A stretch of 6,867 nucleotides of DNA from an uncultured Oscillospiraceae bacterium. Its GTDB lineage: Bacteria > Bacillota > Clostridia > Oscillospirales > Oscillospiraceae. The DNA is taken from the NCBI GenBank assembly GCA_910588045.1, contig CAJUPS010000138.1:1-6867 (forward strand), given 5' to 3'. Below, one piece after another: positions 1 through 6,264 of this stretch (position 1 is the first letter of the stretch; each line of letters starts with the position of its first letter). The notes beneath the pieces are model-generated. The model did no database searches, was not told where the DNA came from, and worked only from the letters and a program-made list of their open reading frames with translations. Position numbers and translations under genes: made by a program.

Positions 1-29
1 AAACAATAACCCCCGTAATCAGGAAGGTT

Positions 30-52
30 CTTAGGAAACCCCGTTTCCTAAG
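30..52. repeat. Perfect 10-bp inverted repeat (hairpin)
   Basis: CTTAGGAAAC at 30-39 and its exact reverse complement GTTTCCTAAG at 43-52 flank a 3-base CCC loop. On the plus strand a short T-run (57-61) follows four bases after the stem, so it could be a weak terminator for something entering from the left. On the minus strand no T-run follows. It may instead be part of an intergenic repeat element. Confidence 0.7.
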
Positions 53-61
53 TGACTTTTT

Positions 62-91
62 GCCTACTTTTTGTTCACACAAAAAGTAGGC
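62..91. repeat. Perfect 13-bp inverted repeat (hairpin)
   Basis: GCCTACTTTTTGT at 62-74 pairs exactly with ACAAAAAGTAGGC at 79-91 around a 4-base TCAC loop. The ACTTTTTG part of the left arm also occurs just upstream as a direct repeat at 55-62. The structure is symmetric and lacks a flanking T-run outside the stem on either strand. It therefore fits a mobile or dispersed palindromic repeat better than a standard intrinsic terminator, although a two-way transcription stop between convergent units cannot be excluded. Confidence 0.7.
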
Positions 92-180
92 GCGGAGTCC
101 GGGGCCGCGTAGGTCCCGGGCTATCAACAAGAAGGCGCTAAACGAACTGCACGCAGGAGGCCGAGCGCCCAGTGACGGCG

Positions 181-930
181 CTATTTCCCCCGCACCGCCG
201 AAAAATATATCCTCTGCTCCCCCTCCCGTGGGGCTGCCATCCGGCAGTCCCCAAACGTCCGTATGCGGGTGAAACCCGCTTCCATCAGCCACGTGCGCAG
301 CTCATCGACAGTATATCCCCTCTGCCGATGCTCCTCTCCGTTCCGGTCCCATCCGCCGTCCGGACGGCGGGTGAAAATATCCATCCAGTACGTGCAGATC
401 CGACTGCGCTTCTCATAGCTGGCACGCCATACGCAGTATACATCCTCCCGCTCGTCCAAAAATACCTGTCCGTCAAGCGACGAGAGCTTCTCCACACTGT
501 TTACGTCGAATAACAGAACCCCTCCCGGGGAAATAAATAGGTGGAGCCTCTGAAAGGTCCTCTGCACATCCCGGGGGTTGGTCAGGTAGTTCAGACTGTC
601 CAGCGCACACACCGCCGCATCTACGGTGCCATACAGATCCAACTCCGGCATGGACTGGTTCAGGAAAACAGGGGGTTCCCCCGTCAGGTCCTCCGCCTTT
701 TGGCGGGCCTGGGAGAGCATCTCGGGACTTGCATCCACCCCGATCATCTCATAGCCCCGCTCTGTCAGAATCGCCGTCAGCTCCCCGGTGCCGCAGGCAA
801 GATCCAGCACCGTGCGCACCGGAATGCGGCTGCGCTTGAGAAGCTTCTCCAGATAGTCGCTCCTTCTCTCGTAGTCCACGTCCTCCGTCAGCGCATCGTA
901 GACGCCTGCCAGGGCCTCATAGGCGCTCAT
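181..930 (-). CDS. Class I SAM-dependent methyltransferase, YqeM-like
   Basis: This predicted cytosolic 249-residue methyltransferase uses S-adenosylmethionine; the substrate is unknown. The Rossmann-fold motif I is visible as VLDLACGTGE (residues 41-50). The acidic residue ending strand 2 is Asp66 in GVDAS, and the later DAAVCALDSLNYL block (104-116) fits the following motif. The N-terminal start (AYEALAGVYDALTEDVDYERR) and the end (FGDCR...EQRIYFSAVR) resemble the Bacillus YqeM family, whose length is similar, so the gene looks intact. The ATG overlaps the stop of the upstream yerC-like gene as ATGA, and a GGGGGAGG ribosome-binding site lies inside that gene's last codons. This implies co-transcription and translational coupling. 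The family match is from memory of motifs, and YqeM function is itself not well defined. Confidence 0.85.
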   Translation of the reverse strand: MSAYEALAGVYDALTEDVDYERRSDYLEKLLKRSRIPVRTVLDLACGTGELTAILTERGYEMIGVDASPEMLSQARQKAEDLTGEPPVFLNQSMPELDLYGTVDAAVCALDSLNYLTNPRDVQRTFQRLHLFISPGGVLLFDVNSVEKLSSLDGQVFLDEREDVYCVWRASYEKRSRICTYWMDIFTRRPDGGWDRNGEEHRQRGYTVDELRTWLMEAGFTRIRTFGDCRMAAPREGEQRIYFSAVRGK

Positions 931-1238
931 TCCTCGCCTCCCCCGGCGGCCTTCTCGGCCTCCCGCTCAAAATAGACCTGATACCCGCCATGACCAAAGG
1001 CCAATGACCGATTTACCCGGCTGATGGTGGCGCTGGACGCCCCCGTCCGCTCCAATATGTCATTATAGATCATCCCCTGGCGGAGCAGCGTCGCTACCTC
1101 GAAGCGCTGCTCCATGGCCCGCAGCTCCGTCACCGTGCACAAGTCCTGAAAGAAATTATAGACCTCCTCCTCCGTCTTCAACGTCAGGATCGCCTGGTAC
1201 AGAGCCTCGCTCTTCTCCTTCTTCGTAATCTTTGCCAT
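927..1238 (-). CDS. yerC: YerC/YecD-family TrpR-like DNA-binding protein
   Basis: This 103-residue protein matches the YerC/YecD family of TrpR-related proteins in length and pattern. The signature includes EEVYNFFQDLCTVTELRAMEQR (about 24-45), VATLLRQG and a helix-turn-helix region YNDILERTGASSATISRVNR (58-77). That region closely parallels the GAS-ATISRV segment of Bacillus YerC. A short Gly/Glu-rich end follows. It probably acts as a small dimeric transcription regulator, but its targets and any ligand are unknown. The ATG at 1238-1236 is preceded by GGAGG with 9 bases of spacing, which supports this start. It is first in a two-gene unit with the methyltransferase and is divergent from glgB. 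Control of glgB by this protein is possible but only inferred from position. Confidence 0.88.
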   Translation of the reverse strand: MAKITKKEKSEALYQAILTLKTEEEVYNFFQDLCTVTELRAMEQRFEVATLLRQGMIYNDILERTGASSATISRVNRSLAFGHGGYQVYFEREAEKAAGGGEE

Positions 1239-1270
1239 CCGATTATACCTCCGTCGGCTATGTTGTCCCT

Positions 1271-1299
1271 ATTTTATCACTTCAGTCCGCGAAAGTAAA
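1271..1299 (-). promoter_or_regulatory. SigA-type promoter for the yerC-methyltransferase unit
   Basis: Read on the minus strand, TTTACT (1299-1294) and TAAAAT (1276-1271) are separated by exactly 17 bases. The -10 is preceded by TG at the extended position (TGATAAAAT). Transcription would start near 1264, about 25 bases before the yerC ATG and just ahead of its GGAGG site at 1252-1248. Confidence 0.7.
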
Positions 1300-1470
1300 C
1301 ACCTTTCCCGAAAATCTATCCGTCCTTTCTATAAAAGTGCAGAATCTATATCCTTTCTGGCGAAAATAGACAGACTCTCTCCCGACTGTTTCGTGGTCAT
1401 TTGGCAGAATAGACGGGATTCGACCTGTTTTTTTGTCGCTTTTACCCAGAGAAAAGTCTTACGCGCCGCC
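1300..1470. other. AT-rich divergent intergenic core with short direct repeats
   Basis: Between the two divergent promoters I see no gene. There is an imperfect direct repeat, AATCTAT followed by CCTTTCT, at 1313-1330 and again at 1343-1358, with different spacing inside each copy. The heptamer AATAGAC occurs at 1365-1371 and 1408-1414, and a third time at 1498-1504 across the glgB -10 box. These could be regulator sites, but short AT-rich matches of this size can also arise by chance. Confidence 0.35.
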
Positions 1471-1500
1471 TTGACGCTGGCTTACTCGGTGGGGTATAAT
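1471..1500 (+). promoter_or_regulatory. SigA-type promoter for glgBCD
   Basis: TTGACG (1471-1476) and a perfect TATAAT (1495-1500) are separated by 18 bases. This is the only strong plus-strand promoter upstream of glgB. Transcription would start near 1507, giving a leader of about 65 bases. The 14 bases 1487-1500 closely match the equivalent part of the glgA promoter (6280-6293). Confidence 0.85.
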
Positions 1501-1511
1501 AGACATGCAAA

Positions 1512-1536
1512 ACCGTTGGCGTTTTTTACCAGCGGT
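1512..1536 (+). promoter_or_regulatory. Leader hairpin in the glgB 5' untranslated region
   Basis: ACCGTTGG (1512-1519) can pair with CCAGCGGT (1529-1536), 8 pairs including one G-U, around a 9-base T-rich loop. It sits just after the predicted transcription start and about 23 bases before the ribosome-binding site. It could affect mRNA stability or initiation. No known riboswitch pattern is recognisable. Confidence 0.4.
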
Positions 1537-1558
1537 ATTCCCACTGTCAATTTACAAT

Positions 1559-1563
1559 GGAGG
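1559..1563 (+). promoter_or_regulatory. Ribosome-binding site that sets the glgB start
   Basis: GGAGG ends 8 bases before the ATG at 1572, which is ideal spacing. An in-frame ATG at 1557 overlaps this very site and has no good Shine-Dalgarno sequence of its own, so the start at 1572 is preferred and the protein is five residues shorter than the longest open frame. Confidence 0.85.
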
Positions 1564-1571
1564 ATCACGCA

Positions 1572-3806
1572 ATGCCCTACAGAGAAGCAGACGAGTTGAA
1601 TACCTACCTCTTCCATGAAGGAACGGCGGTCAGTGCCTACGAATATATGGGAGCCCATGCGGTCACCCACGACGGAGTCTCCGGCTATATGTTCCGCGTC
1701 TGGGCGCCGCGGGCCCAGGCCGTTTCCGTGGTGGGTGATTTCAATTCCTGGGACGCAGGAGCACACCCCATGGAAAAGATCACCGACGGCATCTGGGAGC
1801 GCTTCGTCCCCGGTGGGCGGACCTATGACGCCTACAAGTTCGCCGTCACCGGGGCCGACGGCGTGCAGCGCCTCAAGGCAGACCCCTACGCCTTCCACGC
1901 CGAGACCCGCCCCGGCACCGCCAGCAAGCTCTACTCCATCGACGGCTACGCCTGGAATGACGCCGCCTGGAAGCAGAGCCGCAGCCAGACCCCCGTCTAT
2001 AACGCCCCTCTGAACATCTATGAGGTCCATCTGGGCTCCTGGAAGCGCAGGGAGAACGGGGACTTCATCGACTACCGGGACCTGGCAAAGGAGCTGGCCC
2101 CCTACGTCAAGGAGATGGGCTTCAACTTCATCGAGCTGCTGCCCGTCACCGAGTACCCCTACGACCCCAGCTGGGGCTATCAGTGCACCGGCTACTACGC
2201 ACCCACCTCCCGGTACGGCACCCCCGAGGACTTCATGTTCTTCGTGGACTACATGCACCAGCAGGGCATCGGCATCATCCTCGACTGGGTGCCCTCCCAC
2301 TTCTGCAAGGACGCCCACGGGCTCTATGAGTTCGACGGCTCGGCCTGCTACGAGTACGCCGACCGGCGCAAGGGCGAGCACGCCTCCTGGGGCACCCGGG
2401 TGTTCGACTACGGTCGGCCCGAGGTGAAGAGCTTCCTGCTCTCCTCCGCCGCCTTCTGGCTCAAGGAGTACCACATCGACGGCATCCGGGTTGACGCCGT
2501 GGCCTCCATGCTGTACCTGGACTACGACCGCCGGGACGGGGAGTGGGTCCCCAACCAGTACGGCGGAAAGGAGAATCTGGAGGCCATCGCCTTCCTCCAG
2601 GCCCTCAACAAGACCGCCTTCTCCGTCAACCCCGACGTGCTGATGGTGGCCGAGGAGTCCACCGCCTGGCCCCTGGTGACCAAGCCCACCGACGTCATCG
2701 GTCCCAACGGCATCGGCGGACTGGGCTTCAACCTGAAGTGGAACATGGGCTGGATGAACGACATGTGCCACTACCTGAAGATGGACCCCTGGTTCCGCCA
2801 GGGCAACCACAAGGACATCACCTTCTCCATGTTCTACGCCTTCTCCGAGAACTACATTCTGCCCCTCAGCCACGACGAGGTGGTCCACATGAAGGGCTCC
2901 GTCCGGGGCAAGATGCCCGGGGACGCGTGGCAGCAGCTGGCCGGTGTCCGGGGCTTTTATGGCTACACCATGGCCCACCCCGGCAAGAAGCTGAGCTTCA
3001 TGGGCGTGGAGCTGGGCACGGAACAGGAGTGGCACTTTGAGGACCAGCTGGACTGGGGCGTCCTCCAGAACGAGGACAACGCCAAGCTCCACCGGTATAT
3101 CAGGGACATCAACCACTTCTACCAGAGCTCCAGCGAGCTGTGGGAGGACGACTTCACCTGGGAGGGCTTCCAGTGGCTGGTGCCCGACGACAACCAGAAT
3201 AACGTGGTGGTCTTCCTCCGGCGGAATAAGGCCGGAGAGGAGCTGCTGTGCGCCATCAACTTCAATCCCAACACCTACGAGGACTACCGCTTCGGCTGTC
3301 CCCAGGTGAAGGAATATGTGGAGGTCTTCAACTCCGACGCCGCAATCTACGGCGGCACCGGCGTGAGCAACGACAAGCCCTGCAAGGTGGAGTGGATCCC
3401 CTCCCACGGGCAGGAGAACTCCGTGTCCATCCGCATCCCGCCCTTCGGCGCGGTGTTCCTCCGCGGTCAGGGCAAGCTCCGGGCCAAGCCGAAGAAGAAG
3501 GAGGAGGATGTATCCGCTGAGAAGGCGGCGGAACCCGCCGAGAAGAAGCCCCGCGCGCCCCGGAAGAAGGCCGCAGCCTCCGCTGCCGCCGAGGCCGTAG
3601 CAGCGGAGGCCCCCGCCCCCAGGAAGCGCACCCGCAAGGCTGCCGAGCCCAAGCAGGAGGTCCCCGAAACCGCCAGGAAGGCCGTCAAGAAGGACCTGCC
3701 CGCGGAGGACGCCGCCCCCAAAAAGCGGGGCCGCCCGGCCAAGAAGGACGAGAAGCCCGAAACGAAGTCCGTTCCCCGCGGAAGAAAGAAAAAAGCGGCT
3801 GAATAA
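1572..3806 (+). CDS. glgB: 1,4-alpha-glucan branching enzyme with a basic C-terminal tail
   Basis: GlgB (GH13) cuts alpha-1,4 chains of nascent glycogen and rejoins the piece by an alpha-1,6 bond, acting in the cytosol. With the start at 1572 it has 744 residues. An N-terminal CBM48-like domain (about 35-110; FRVWAPRAQAVSVVGDFNSW) is followed by the GH13 barrel (about 150-490) and an all-beta C-terminal domain ending near Arg631. Catalytic residues are in place: nucleophile Asp308 in GIRVDAVASML, acid/base Glu361 in VAEESTAWP, and Asp435 in LPLSHDEVVH. WGYQCTGYYAPTSRYG is the usual substrate-binding block. The long extra N-domain of E. coli GlgB is absent. Residues 632-744 are an unusual low-complexity basic tail, annotated separately. 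It is first in glgBCD, behind its own promoter, and glgC follows after 21 bases. The enzyme assignment is firm; the role of the tail is unknown. Confidence 0.97.
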   Translation: MPYREADELNTYLFHEGTAVSAYEYMGAHAVTHDGVSGYMFRVWAPRAQAVSVVGDFNSWDAGAHPMEKITDGIWERFVPGGRTYDAYKFAVTGADGVQRLKADPYAFHAETRPGTASKLYSIDGYAWNDAAWKQSRSQTPVYNAPLNIYEVHLGSWKRRENGDFIDYRDLAKELAPYVKEMGFNFIELLPVTEYPYDPSWGYQCTGYYAPTSRYGTPEDFMFFVDYMHQQGIGIILDWVPSHFCKDAHGLYEFDGSACYEYADRRKGEHASWGTRVFDYGRPEVKSFLLSSAAFWLKEYHIDGIRVDAVASMLYLDYDRRDGEWVPNQYGGKENLEAIAFLQALNKTAFSVNPDVLMVAEESTAWPLVTKPTDVIGPNGIGGLGFNLKWNMGWMNDMCHYLKMDPWFRQGNHKDITFSMFYAFSENYILPLSHDEVVHMKGSVRGKMPGDAWQQLAGVRGFYGYTMAHPGKKLSFMGVELGTEQEWHFEDQLDWGVLQNEDNAKLHRYIRDINHFYQSSSELWEDDFTWEGFQWLVPDDNQNNVVVFLRRNKAGEELLCAINFNPNTYEDYRFGCPQVKEYVEVFNSDAAIYGGTGVSNDKPCKVEWIPSHGQENSVSIRIPPFGAVFLRGQGKLRAKPKKKEEDVSAEKAAEPAEKKPRAPRKKAAASAAAEAVAAEAPAPRKRTRKAAEPKQEVPETARKAVKKDLPAEDAAPKKRGRPAKKDEKPETKSVPRGRKKKAAE
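3465..3803 (+). other. Basic Lys/Ala/Pro/Glu-rich tail of GlgB with AT-hook-like core
   Basis: This stretch codes for GlgB residues 632-744, directly after the end of the beta domain (FGAVFLRG). I count 25 Lys and 11 Arg against 14 Glu and 4 Asp in 113 residues, with almost no large hydrophobic residues. It is therefore predicted disordered and strongly positive. Repeated basic clusters include KPKKK, PRAPRKK, PRKRTRK, KKRGRPAKK (Arg719-Pro722 is the RGRP core of an AT-hook) and PRGRKKK near the end. This looks like histone-H1-type or AT-hook tails. DNA, RNA or phosphorylated polymer binding is inference. The frame is continuous with the enzyme and ends just before glgC, so it is not a frameshift artefact by any sign I can see. 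Confidence 0.85.
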
Positions 3807-3827
3807 TAACGAGAGGATAGAAGTGCC

Positions 3828-5036
3828 ATGAAAAAAGAGTGTATCGCAATGCTCCTGGCAGGGGGGCAGGGCAGCAGGCTGTACGTGCTGACCAGCAACG
3901 TGGCCAAGCCCGCCGTCCCCTTTGGCGGCAAGTACCGCATCATCGACTTTCCCCTGTCCAACTGCACCAACTCCGGCATCGACACCGTGGGTGTGCTCAC
4001 CCAGTACAAGCCCCTGGAGCTCAACAGCTACATCGGCTCCGGCCAGCCCTGGGATCTGGACCGGTTGGAGGGCGGCGTCCACATCCTGCCTCCCTATATG
4101 CGGGAGGGGGACAAGGGCACCTGGTTCAAGGGTACTGCCAACGCCATCTACCAGAATATCGGCTTTGTGGACATGTACGACCCGGAGTACGTGGTGATCC
4201 TCTCCGGCGACCACATCTATAAAATGAACTATGACAAGATGCTGGAAGCCCACAAGAAGGCCAACGCCGCCTGCACCATCTCCGTGCTGGAGGTCCCCTG
4301 GGCCGAGGCTCCCCGGTTCGGCATTATGGCCGTGGACGAGGAGGACAATATTGTCGAGTTCCAGGAGAAGCCCAAGCAGCCCAAGAGCAACCTGGCCTCC
4401 ATGGGCATCTACATCTTTACCTGGGCCAAGCTCCGCCAGGCCCTCATCGAGGACGAGGCCGACCCCAACTCCAGCAACGACTTCGGCAAGAACATCATCC
4501 CCAAGTTCCTCTCCGCCGGGGAGAAGATGATCGCCTACCGCTTCGACGGCTACTGGAAGGACGTGGGCACCCTGGAGAGCCTCTGGGACGCCAACATGGA
4601 CATGCTCTCCCGGGGCGACCTGGACCTGCTAGAGGACAGCTGGCCCATCTACGCCCGCCTGCCCAGCCAGCCCCCCGCCTACATCGGCAAGGCCTCCCTG
4701 GTGGAGCACTCCGTGGTCACCCAGGGCTGTGAGATCGGCGGCACGGTGAAAAACTCCGTGCTCTCCCCCGGCGCCCGGGTGGAGGATGGGGCCGAGGTGT
4801 CCTACTCCGTGCTGATGCCCGGCGTCACCGTCAAGCGGGGCGCCGTGGTGCGCTATGCCATCCTGGGGGAGAACTGCCAGGTGGAGGCCGGCGCACAGGT
4901 GGGCGGCGAGCCGGAGAACTACGATCCCGAGGCGTGGGGCATTACCGTCCTGGGCCCGGGAGCCGTCATCGCCGCCGGTGAGACGGTGAAACCCAATACA
5001 ATGCTGAACGCAGAGCATAAGGAGGTGTCCCGATAA
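3828..5036 (+). CDS. glgC: Glucose-1-phosphate adenylyltransferase (ADP-glucose pyrophosphorylase), catalytic subunit
   Basis: GlgC makes ADP-glucose and pyrophosphate from ATP and glucose-1-phosphate, the committed step of bacterial glycogen synthesis. The 402-residue protein has the nucleotide loop AGGQGSRL (11-18), AKPAVPFGGKYRIIDFPLSNC, the WFKGTANAIYQN block (99-110), and SGDHIYKM with the metal-binding catalytic Asp128. It also has the sugar-phosphate-binding Lys181 in EKP and YWKDVGT (242-248). A left-handed beta-helix made of hexapeptide-like repeats follows from about 280 to 390. It is very similar in plan to Bacillus GlgC. The ATG at 3828 follows a modest GAGAGG site 11 bases away, the weakest ribosome-binding site of the cluster, and lies 21 bases after glgB. 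Its stop overlaps the glgD start (TAATG), so the two subunits are probably made together. Confidence 0.97.
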   Translation: MKKECIAMLLAGGQGSRLYVLTSNVAKPAVPFGGKYRIIDFPLSNCTNSGIDTVGVLTQYKPLELNSYIGSGQPWDLDRLEGGVHILPPYMREGDKGTWFKGTANAIYQNIGFVDMYDPEYVVILSGDHIYKMNYDKMLEAHKKANAACTISVLEVPWAEAPRFGIMAVDEEDNIVEFQEKPKQPKSNLASMGIYIFTWAKLRQALIEDEADPNSSNDFGKNIIPKFLSAGEKMIAYRFDGYWKDVGTLESLWDANMDMLSRGDLDLLEDSWPIYARLPSQPPAYIGKASLVEHSVVTQGCEIGGTVKNSVLSPGARVEDGAEVSYSVLMPGVTVKRGAVVRYAILGENCQVEAGAQVGGEPENYDPEAWGITVLGPGAVIAAGETVKPNTMLNAEHKEVSR

Positions 5037-6151
5037 TGAAAGGACTGCATGGCATCATCTTCTCCTATGAGAAGCACGACGAGCTGCGGGAACTGACCGA
5101 GGCCCGTATGCCCGCCTCCGTCCCCTTCGCGGGACGCTACCGCCTGATCGACTTCATTCTCAGCAGCATGGTCAACGCCGGGGTCACCGACGTGGGCGTG
5201 GTGCTGGAGGGGAACTACCAGAGCCTGCTGGACCACCTGGGTTCCGGCAAGGACTGGGACCTCAGCCGCAGCCACGGCGGACTGCGCCTGCTGCCCCCCT
5301 TCGCCTCCGAGCAGGTCCGGGGCACCGGCGGCATCCGGGGTAAGATGGAGGCCCTGGCCGGGGTGCGCTCCTACCTGGAGGGCATCCGGCAGAGCCACGT
5401 GGTCCTGGCGGACAGCGACCTGGTCATCAACATCCCCCTACAGGACGTGTACCAGGCCCATCTCTCCTCCGGCGCGGACATCACCGCCGTGTGTACCAGC
5501 AACGTGGACGGTCCCGGCGACGTGACCTACTTCCGCCTGGGGGAGGACGGCCGGATCAACGAGGTCCTCTATCCCCTCAACGATCCCGCCGGGTGCCACC
5601 GCTCTCTGGAGATCTACATCCTCTCCAAGCAGCTGCTGCTTGAGCTGGTGGACGAGTGCATCAGCCACGACCGGGTCAGCTTCCGGGGCGCGGTCCTCCA
5701 GGCCAAGGCCGACTCCCTGCACCTGCAAAGCTACGTCTGGGACGGCTATGCCGCCCAGGTCCGCACCCTCAAGGGGTACTATATGCGCTCCATGGAGATG
5801 CTGAACCCCTCTATCCGCCGGGAGGTCTTCCCCGCTGCCCGTCCCATCTTTACCAAGGAGCGCAGCGAGGCGTCCACCTACGTGGACCCCGCCGGTGTGT
5901 GCTGCAACTGTCTGGTAGCCGACGGGTGCACCATCGAGGGCACCGTGGAGAACTCCATTCTCTTCCGGGGCGTCAGCGTGGCCAAAGGCGCCGAGGTGAA
6001 GGACTGCATCCTCATGCAGGACGTCGCCGTCAGCCGTGACGCGGTGCTGCGCCACGTGATCGCGGACAAGAACGTGGTCGTCAAGGACTCCCGCACCCTC
6101 ATGGGACACGAGAACTATCCCATGACCATCGCCAAGGGCAGCGAGGTCTGA
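5036..6151 (+). CDS. glgD: GlgD, non-catalytic paralogue/regulatory subunit of ADP-glucose pyrophosphorylase
   Basis: GlgD is the Firmicutes paralogue of GlgC. In the Bacillus-group and Streptococcus systems studied it joins GlgC in a heterotetramer and raises its activity, but is poorly active or inactive alone. Here (371 residues) the fold is recognisable: SVPFAGRYRLIDFILSSMVNAGV (28-50), NYQSLLDHLGSGKDWDL, RGGL-like GGLRLLPPF, and a C-terminal beta-helix with TIEGTVENSILFRGVSV repeats. The nucleotide loop GGQGSRL of GlgC is missing at the N-terminus (GIIFSYEKHDELREL instead). The SGDH block reads DSDL, keeping an Asp at 128 but not the His, and the GlgC EKP motif is not evident. These losses fit a non-catalytic subunit. 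AGGAGG at 5020-5025, 10 bases before the ATG and inside the glgC end, plus the 1-base overlap with glgC, suggest coupled translation. Confidence 0.95.
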   Translation: MKGLHGIIFSYEKHDELRELTEARMPASVPFAGRYRLIDFILSSMVNAGVTDVGVVLEGNYQSLLDHLGSGKDWDLSRSHGGLRLLPPFASEQVRGTGGIRGKMEALAGVRSYLEGIRQSHVVLADSDLVINIPLQDVYQAHLSSGADITAVCTSNVDGPGDVTYFRLGEDGRINEVLYPLNDPAGCHRSLEIYILSKQLLLELVDECISHDRVSFRGAVLQAKADSLHLQSYVWDGYAAQVRTLKGYYMRSMEMLNPSIRREVFPAARPIFTKERSEASTYVDPAGVCCNCLVADGCTIEGTVENSILFRGVSVAKGAEVKDCILMQDVAVSRDAVLRHVIADKNVVVKDSRTLMGHENYPMTIAKGSEV

Positions 6152-6182
6152 GTTTTTCCAGAAAGAAAATGTGGAAACGATG

Positions 6183-6213
6183 AAGGAGGAGGGGGGAGCT
6201 TCCCTCCTCCTTT
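6183..6213 (+). terminator. Putative intrinsic terminator after glgD
   Basis: AAGGAGGAGGG (6183-6193) pairs perfectly with CCCTCCTCCTT (6202-6212) around an 8-base loop and runs into TTTAT. The stem is strong but the T-run is short and interrupted, so some read-through into glgA is likely. It lies 31 bases past the glgD stop. Confidence 0.65.
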
Positions 6214-6264
6214 ATCGAATCTGACAATTTTTCCTCCCGGTGCGGTCCGATTCCACGGGAAACC

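Larger units (their letters stand above)
1..180. other. Non-coding, structured left-edge region
   Basis: I see no convincing gene here. The stretch lies downstream of the minus-strand methyltransferase stop. It holds two strong hairpins (annotated separately) and weaker inverted pairs: CCGGG at 99-103 with CCCGG at 115-119, and GGCGCT at 134-139 with AGCGCC at 164-169. So many nested inverted repeats in a short spacer suggest a dispersed intergenic repeat element or the end of one. That is inference, since only one copy is in view. Neither strong hairpin is followed by a good T-run on the minus strand, so a classical terminator for the methyltransferase unit is not clear. Confidence 0.5.

Noticed and set aside
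1421..1438. A CGAC...GTCG pair around a T-run in the divergent region
   Set aside because: A four-base stem is too weak to call a terminator or operator.
1506..1521. A possible CcpA (cre) site around TGCAAAACCGTTGGCG at the glgB transcription start
   Set aside because: The central CG and flanking bases are out of register with the cre consensus and the half-sites are not symmetric.
1557..1571. The earlier in-frame ATG of glgB at 1557
   Set aside because: This ATG overlaps the GGAGG that serves the ATG at 1572, and has no suitable upstream ribosome-binding site.
1393..1599. A short plus-strand open frame across the glgB promoter
   Set aside because: It runs through the promoter and the ribosome-binding site of glgB, has no Shine-Dalgarno sequence of its own and no family resemblance.
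3828..3900. GlgC reads LYVLTSNVAKPAVPF after the nucleotide loop, which looked like a variant active-site segment
   Set aside because: This position differs widely among Firmicutes GlgC proteins, and all residues I regard as catalytic or substrate-binding are intact.
1482..4253. A very long open frame on the minus strand (over 900 codons) opposite glgB and the start of glgC
   Set aside because: It lies antisense to two clearly real enzymes. Its translation is dominated by Val, Leu, Gly, His and Asp, as expected when strongly G/C-biased third positions are read in the opposing frame. It has no recognisable domain.
6152..6178. A TTTCCA/TGGAAA hairpin right after the glgD stop as an extra terminator
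   Set aside because: Only six pairs with an 11-base A-rich loop and no T-run after it; the stronger hairpin at 6183-6212 is the better terminator.
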